From Welwitschia mirabilis (Eukaryota; Gnetophyta; Gnetopsida; Welwitschiales): 51,434 nucleotides of DNA. Positions 45,486 through 51,434 of the stretch are shown here, one piece after another; position 1 is the stretch's first letter, and each line of letters begins with the position of its first letter. The notes under the pieces were generated by a model. That model was not told the origin of the DNA, ran no database searches, and saw only the letters and a program-made list of their open reading frames with translations. The DNA is taken from NCBI GenBank assembly GCA_051453625.1, contig JBOZIK010000001.1, forward strand, positions 80,535,385 through 80,586,818, written 5' to 3'. Both the position numbers and the translations under genes were made by a program.

Positions 45486-45585
45486 NNNNNNNNNNNNNNN
45501 NNNNNNNNNNNNNNNNNNNNNNNNNNNNNNNNNNNNNNNNNNNNNNNNNNNNNNNNNNNNNNNNNNNNNNNNNNNNNNNNNNNNN
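45486..45585. other. Assembly gap of 100 N inside the copia element
   Basis: Placeholder gap between two overlapping copies of the protease-integrase region; likely unknown length or a misjoin. Confidence 0.9.
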
Positions 45586-46720
45586 ATGGAGAAAAAATCA
45601 CTTTTGGTAATAATGGAAGAGCAAAAATAGAAGGTATCAAAAGCATCAGTGGAGGTAACTTACCTAAAATTAATGAAGTTTTATATGTTAATGGTTTAAA
45701 GAAGAATTTACTGAGTATTAGTCAAATTTATGATAAAGGTTATAAGGTAGTTTTTGATAGGTCTAAATGTGAAATTTTGCATGACAAAAAATAAATGATG
45801 TTATTCTTAAAATAAATATAATAGATAATGTTTATAGCATAGATCAATCATCTTTCCCATGTTATTTTCTCATGTTGCTCAAGAAGAGCTTTGTCATAAA
45901 TAATTAGTTCATGTTAATTATGATTAATTAAAAACAATTATTCATAAAAACATTGTGAAAAGTATTCCTAAAATAAATGTTAAAAAACATGATGTATGTA
46001 ATGCATGCCAAAAGGAAAAACAAATAAGAAATTGACATAAAAGTAAAAACCAAGTCTCCATGACTACGTCATTAGAGCTCATTCATAGGACTTGGTAGGT
46101 CCCATTCAAACTCACGTTCTAGGTGGTAAATGCTAGTTTCTTACTATGGTTGATGATTTCTCTAGTTATACATGGGTTGCATTTCTATTAAATAAATCTG
46201 AAACATACAAATATTGGATTGAGATATGCAACAAGATTCAAAATGAGAAAGGGTATACCCTAAAAAAATTAAGAAGTGATTATAGTAATGAATTTGAGAA
46301 CCATTTATCTAAGAAATATTGCATTGATAATGAAATTAATTAATAACTTTTAACCCCTAAAATGCCACAAAAAAATGGTATAGCTAAAAGAAAGAATAGA
46401 GTCCTTCAAGAAATGGCATAAACTATGCTAAATAATAAGAAGGATCCTAAACCATTTTGGATTGATGCTACTAGCACAGATAGAGAACATTTTGGATTGA
46501 TGCTAAATAATAAGAAGGATCTTATATCTAGAACAGATAAACTCTACATGTGTTATAAAAAGGACGATAACCTAATGTTTCATATTTTAAAGTCTTTGAA
46601 AGTAAATGTTATATGCTAAAAGATAGAGAACATTTAAGCAAATTTGACTCTAAAGCTAATGAAGCTATATTTCTAGATTACTCAATTAAAAGTAGAGAAA
46701 GAGTCAATTAATGTATAAAT
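45586..46720 (+). pseudogene. pol: copia pre-integrase and integrase, copy 2
   Basis: Starts right of the gap at a point equivalent to about 44833 (FGNNGRAKIEGIKSISGG, then LYVNGLKKNLLSISQIYDKG). The integrase core is open at 46146-46343: MVDDFSSYTWVAFLLNKSE with the second catalytic Asp, and KKLRSDYSNEFEN. It runs on through a decayed MPQKNGIAKRKNR segment that carries the catalytic-Glu neighbourhood. At 46425-46519 a short direct duplication interrupts the domain. Homology continues to the FDSKANEAIF segment near 46650-46670. Confidence 0.75.
46425..46519 (+). repeat. Short tandem duplication in copia integrase
   Basis: atgctaaataataagaaggatc begins at about 46424 and again at 46498, and cattttggattgatgct occurs before each end (about 46451 and 46488). 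Unit about 74 bases; the spacer contains agatagagaacattt, which recurs at 46621-46635. Confidence 0.7.
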
Positions 46721-47059
46721 TAATGAGATTAACACAAGGCCAAATTGTTAAAATGATAAGGAAGTTATATCAATAAGTATTCCTACAACTAATAAAGTGA
46801 CCACTAAAAATAATGAATCTCTTGCAAAAGAAGGCATAACTAAAAATCTCAAAGAGTTAAAAGATCACCCATTAGAAAATAATATTGAAAAAGTTACTTC
46901 AAAAATAAATACAAGAAGTTCTATGAAAAATTTACATGCTCATATCTAATTATGTTTTTAAGATAGAGCCCAAGAAATTTAAAGAAGCTGAAAAACATGA
47001 GGAATGAATGATGGTAATGAAAGATGAATTATAAGAGTTCAAAATAAATGATGTTTAAA

Positions 47060-47850
47060 GATTTGTAGAAAGGCCAATAGATAAAAATATTATTGGGAGT
47101 AAGTTAATTTTTAAAAAAAAATGTGATAAAGAAAACAATATCATTAAAAACAAGGAAACGTTAATACCATAAAGCTATAACCAAATAGAAGGCATTAATA
47201 TAGGTGATATTTTTACTTCTATTATAAGACTAGATAGCATTAGAATGTTTTTGTATTTTGGGGCCTTTAAAAATTTCAAAGTCTATCAAATGGATGTTAA
47301 GAGTGCCTTTTAAATGGTACCTTAAATGAAGAAGTTTATGTAAAGCAACCACAAGGTTTTATTAATCCTCATAAAACTGATCATGTTTATAGGCTTAAAA
47401 TATCCTTGTATGCATTAAAGTAAGCTCCAAGATCTTGCTATAAGAAGCTAACCAAATTTTTGAATAATAATGAATATATTCATGAAACAGTAGACAAAGC
47501 CTTATTTGTAAAGAACTTGAGAAATGATTTCAATATTATACAAATCTATGTAGATGATATCATACTTGGTGCCTCAAATAAAAGATTTTTAAAAGAATTT
47601 ACAACCATTATAACAATACATTTTGAAATGAGCATGCTTGTTGAAGTGAAAATGTTTCTTGAATTACAAATTAAGCAATCAAAGGTTGGAATATTAATTT
47701 CTTAATCTAAATATGAAAAAGATTTAATCAAATTTTTTAGATTGAAAAATGTAAATACAACTAATACTCTTATGTCAACATCTTGTAAAGTGAGTTTAGA
47801 TGATAATGGAAAATTAGTAGATTAAAAAATTTATAGGAGTATGATTGGAA
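47060..47850 (+). pseudogene. pol: copia reverse transcriptase
   Basis: RT of the copia type. YQMDVKSAF near 47283-47312 carries the first catalytic Asp, followed by a one-base loss, then NGTLNEEVYVKQPQGF. The catalytic box YVDD is intact at 47547-47558 in an open frame of 81 codons (47460-47705) with IIQIYVDDIILGASNKRF, then MFLELQIKQSKVGILIS, ended by TAA in place of Gln. The following segment up to LTASRSY is readable with few stops. Confidence 0.85.
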
Positions 47851-48279
47851 GTTAATTATACTTAACTGCAAGTAGATCATACATTATGTTTAGTATTGGA
47901 GTATGTATAAGGTATCAATCCCAATCAAAAGAATCACATTTACAAGAAATAACAAGAATAATTAGGTATGTAAAAGGAACATGTGATTATGGTTTGTGGT
48001 ATCCTATAGAGACATCCTTTAATCTTGTACATTTTAGTAATGCAGATTGGGTTGGATGTAAGGACAATATAAAGAGTACAACTGTAAATTATTTTATATA
48101 AGGTTCATGCTTAGTAGGATGGTTAAGTAAAAAAGAAAATTCAATCTTACTTTTAACTATAGAAGCTAAATATATTATAGTAGAAATTTGTTGTGCTCAT
48201 ATTTTATAGATGAAAGAAATGCTAAAAGATTTTGATGTAAATTTTAAACAAGTTCTTATCTTTTGTGATAACACCAGTG
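47851..48279 (+). pseudogene. pol: copia RNase H, truncated
   Basis: Open frame 47886-48101: QSKESHLQEITRIIRYVKGT, YGLWYP, HFSNADWVGCKDNIKSTT. In this the first catalytic position is Asn where copia usually has Asp (SDADW-type). A stop follows, then WLSKKENSILLLTIEAKY with the Glu, and FCDNTSA just before the break. The last part of the domain is missing. Confidence 0.85.
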
Positions 48280-48737
48280 CTAGAAACTCACATGGGCCAT
48301 ATGATCTCATTAGAAAGATACTTTTTATTATCCATATAAAATAGATGTCATCTTGCCTATCATGGGAATAATAATGGAGATGATACTCTATAATAAAAGT
48401 TGATCCATTATCTTTAGGCCCCATAGCAAACTTTACAGCTTTTTTCCTTGTCAATAATAGTGTCATCCTAATTGTCATAAAGATGACAGAGGGGACAATA
48501 GACTTCTTTATCTTTTCAACTTAAGAGAGAGTAATCTTTCACATTGTTAATCCTTTATTTAGAACATGAAGTATTAGACTAAGCCTGAGATGCCTTCAAA
48601 TATGCTAAGAATTGCATGTTTTAGTAAACATCCTATCAATTCTCCATAATCATCATAATTGCATCTAAACCTATATAGATGTATTGAAAAAGTACTTAAA
48701 ATACACCATCAAAATACTATAAACTAGCATCACAATA
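48280..48737 (-). repeat. Athila-type LTR fragment, second copy of the end of O's 5' LTR
   Basis: Aligns with 35593-36049, ending in catcacaata at 48737 followed by atgag (48738-48742) exactly as at 36050. Palindromic motifs near 48342-48385 and 48460-48500. Its left end joins copia RNase H with the shared word ctagaaac. Confidence 0.85.
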
Positions 48738-51245
48738 ATGAGTAGTTTCATAAATAAGATAGTGTGTTTCATTGTACATAAAAAATTCTTATTTAAACTA
48801 TTACATCTATATTTTTAAAGATATGATCCAATAATTAGACCATGTAATTTTTGAATTTCCTAACAACTTTTAGAAGTTTTAGGAAAGGTTTCACATGCCA
48901 ACAAGAAGCTAAGATTGTATTAGCATAAACATTAATTAGATATTTAAAACAAGAGAAATGATAACCATCAATTTTTCGTAATACTCTAATTCAGATTTGA
49001 ACTTATGATCAAACATGGACTATAGACAAACATGCTTATATTATTAGTGATTGAATTATGTAACATGGATATCTTAACTATACATGCATAAGACTAAATA
49101 TTCCTCATGTATAAGATATTTCAATGTGAAATTCAATTCTCCAAATCTTAGCAATATAATAATCATGTTAGAACTAAAATCAAAACTCTTGTATGTCTTA
49201 ATCTAATATTACTAACTTTCACATTCAAACTTAGGATGAATTCACTTATGTAAGGATTTTGATTATTACCCTTTACCTTAGCATTCTCTTAATTCAAGTA
49301 TCCTTAATTCAACTAAACATCTTAAAGTATTAAAGGCCTCTTCTAATCTTTATTTATATTCTTAGAACATACATATCTTTCCCATGTGTTTTTGAACTCA
49401 AGTTAATAATTTATTTATTAATAGTTCATTTATTTATAAGCAACAAAAAAAGATGTCATTATGAAACCTCCTAGGGTGGAGTCTTACATCTATAACACTT
49501 CTTCTACATCTTCTCACTTTTCCATTATCTCTGCTTTTTATGTATTCTACTCCTCATGTGTGTATGTATTTTAATTTTTTCTTAAAGAGTGTTTGACACT
49601 TATGTATGGAAGGAAACATGCAGATAATGTCTTTTCTTAAGTATTTCTATATTTAAAGATTATCCCATATTTAACTATGCTAAATATCAAGGTTATATCA
49701 TTTAAACTAAAATAAACATTTCTTTCTTTAATTAGGACAATACCTAATGTTGATTCACTTTGTTTATTTTTTCTTTGTTTATGTAATCAATTCACCCTTT
49801 TATGAAACTTCATTCATCTTAAGAGGAGCAGGAATTTCAGTCTTATTCTAAATGTCAATTAATTTAGATTTAGTTACGGCCATAAATACTTCAACTCAAG
49901 GAAACAAGGATATCATTGATTTGAAATTATGTCTAGACTATTGAACTAATAACCTTTCATAATGCCTAGTTGGTATGATGCATAATTCTTTACAATCTAG
50001 AAGAAGTGGCAAACCACAACTTATCTTGTTATCTTTTAGTTTTAAGAAAATTTGGACATATTAATTAGTAATTTAATGGTTTTATTAATCTTTCTTAATA
50101 GCTTATTTAATTTAACATTTATATATATAGTTAGGACTTCCTAAACTTAAATGAGAAGCTTACTTTTATAAAAACTTTTAAGACACAATAGGGATTACGC
50201 ATAAATTCTCATTAGTATGGCATCTTCCATTCTAGTTTTAAAGGTAACTTGAGTAACTTACTTTAGAAGGGATACTCCTTGCTCAACTATTATCTTGAAA
50301 GGAGTCTTTCAAATTTCTTATATCCTAGCTGATACAAAATATCATGCAATTATTCCCTTTTCCTTTTAAATACAAATTAAAACCTCTAAGTAATGGTTAT
50401 TTGTTTAGAGGTAATATGAGTATATTACATTCCTCTTATAAGAAGAAGACCTTGTTATTTATAAGATGATACTAATTTATCATTCACATGCTATCAATAC
50501 TAGAATAAATTTTAAAACCTATAATATCCTAATAGCCATTATGCCTAATGAACTCACAACCTAGGCTCAAATACCAAAATTTAATATCCACTTTTAATAT
50601 CCAACAGAGCCATAAGATTTATTAGAAGAACAACAATATTATAAATCAAGCTCTAATAGTATAGTGTAATAATTGAAATTTTATCTTAGTTTTACTAAAA
50701 TTTTGATGTAGTACTCCTAACACATGCACCAATGCTGCACATATTGTTATCAATATTTTGCTTGACCCTTATTCATGGCATGTGAATATAAGGTACTAAA
50801 TGGGCTTACACAATAATGACTCAATGAAGAGTCTAAAAATTTATTGCACTGTTGTTATTTTTATTTATTAAAATATTTATAATAATTACCAATAATACAC
50901 TAATTTTTTTTTAAATCAAGATTCAAAACCAAAACCTCTAGTTTAAATCCCTAATTGTTTTTTGTCAATTAGTCTTTGCTATGTACTTCCTTAGATTAAT
51001 GTTTTATAACCGTTTCATTTTAAGCATGTTGGGAGCAATTGTAATAATTATTCAATGATCTAAATAGGTCAACTTATGATTTCAAATCTATATCATTAAG
51101 AGGTATGTATTTGATAGGATGCGACTTGTTAAGCGAGCTGCATTTCTAAAAGGTATTATCAATAGTCAACATTTTCATGCAAGTTATTTTTATAGATAAT
51201 GCATACTTACAACAACGCAGGGAGGAGGATGAGAAAGAGATGTAA
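48738..51245. repeat. Unidentified duplicated non-coding block, copy 2
   Basis: Direct repeat of 36050-39140, offset about 12.7 kb, continuous where copy 1 has the 702-N gap. No gene seen. One 50-base stretch near 50013-50060 has no counterpart in copy 1. Confidence 0.8.
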
Positions 51246-51434
51246 GAATAATGTTGAAAAAAGAGAATGATTCCAAACATCACTCATGATTTTTTACTTC
51301 CATTTCTATAACTATAATTTCCTTTTTAATCCATAATTTCTATTTTGTTAAAATTTATATTTCCTTCTTGTATATCTCATATTCATTTATTAACTTATGC
51401 TTGAACATGGCAAGGGAATAAATGGATTATAATT
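51246..51434. other. Unassigned AT-rich end of window
   Basis: Similarity to the first block fades after about 51245 (39140). Nothing recognised. Confidence 0.4.

Larger units (their letters stand above)
43946..48279 (+). mobile_element. Ty1/copia retrotransposon, internal region, 3'-truncated
   Basis: Domain order gag, protease, integrase, RT, RNase H identifies copia. The GLWYP and YLTASR-type RNase H and RT segments suggest a SIRE/Tork-like lineage (tentative). The protease-to-integrase part is present twice around a 100-N gap. The element breaks off inside RNase H at 48279/48280, where the sequence switches to the end of an Athila-type LTR; the 3' LTR is absent from the window. Confidence 0.8.

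Noticed and set aside
1-51434. CRISPR array or bacterial operon features
   Set aside because: Repeats are LTRs and palindromes of eukaryotic retroelements; no regular repeat-spacer pattern, no operons.

Overview
The window looks like heterochromatic plant (angiosperm) nuclear DNA. It is very AT-rich, has no recognisable host gene, and consists mostly of old, stop-riddled LTR retrotransposons inserted into one another. Ty3/gypsy copies of the Athila (non-chromovirus) type dominate. The grounds are pol domain order and motifs (CX2CX4HX4C knuckle, PFGLCNA, F-M/I-D-D-F in RT, HHCC integrase, an Athila-style integrase tail) and primer binding sites derived from the tRNA-Asp complement TGGCGCCGTTGCCGGGGA. 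A Ty1/copia element lies in 43.9-48.3 kb. The species cannot be named from the sequence.

Layout. Left edge: the outer end of a CpG-rich minus-strand LTR (element R, 1-567) abuts the gag of an older minus-strand copy Q (568-3458). Q sits in the 3' LTR of a plus-strand copy P (visible part 3464-4125). P sits in the integrase of a large minus-strand copy O, whose 3' end is off the left edge. O's pol runs from 4126 to 5133 and resumes at 30426, because minus-strand copy M (5134-30425, duplication agaag on both sides) is inserted in O's RNase H. M is itself split in its gag N-terminus by the plus-strand copy B (10860-28687, duplication atatt/acatt). O ends with gag, leader, PBS and 5' LTR at 30.4-36.05 kb.

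B has two LTRs of about 1.09 kb, a PBS, a leader, two successive gag-pol copies (about 12.5-18.3 and 18.4-24.0 kb) separated by a 100-N gap, a decayed ORF in the env-like position (25.9-27.05 kb) and a polypurine tract. M has lost RT, RNase H and most of integrase, so it is a non-autonomous derivative.

Right part: 36.05-39.14 kb is an unidentified non-coding repeat that occurs again, in direct orientation, at 48.74-51.25 kb. Both copies are preceded by the same end of O's LTR and the same atgag pentamer, so the duplication post-dates O's insertion. Between them are anonymous AT-rich DNA (39.1-42.2 kb), a probable copia LTR/leader (42.2-43.9 kb, mostly a 981-N gap) and copia gag-PR-INT-RT-RNase H, cut off inside RNase H at 48279/48280.

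Nothing here is likely to encode a working protein. The most unusual signal is a family of nested palindromes (outer arms like TCGTCC...GGACGA around an inner GTCGTC...GACGAC) that recurs in LTRs, leaders and 3' regions of the Athila-type copies. The clearest is at 25070-25112.
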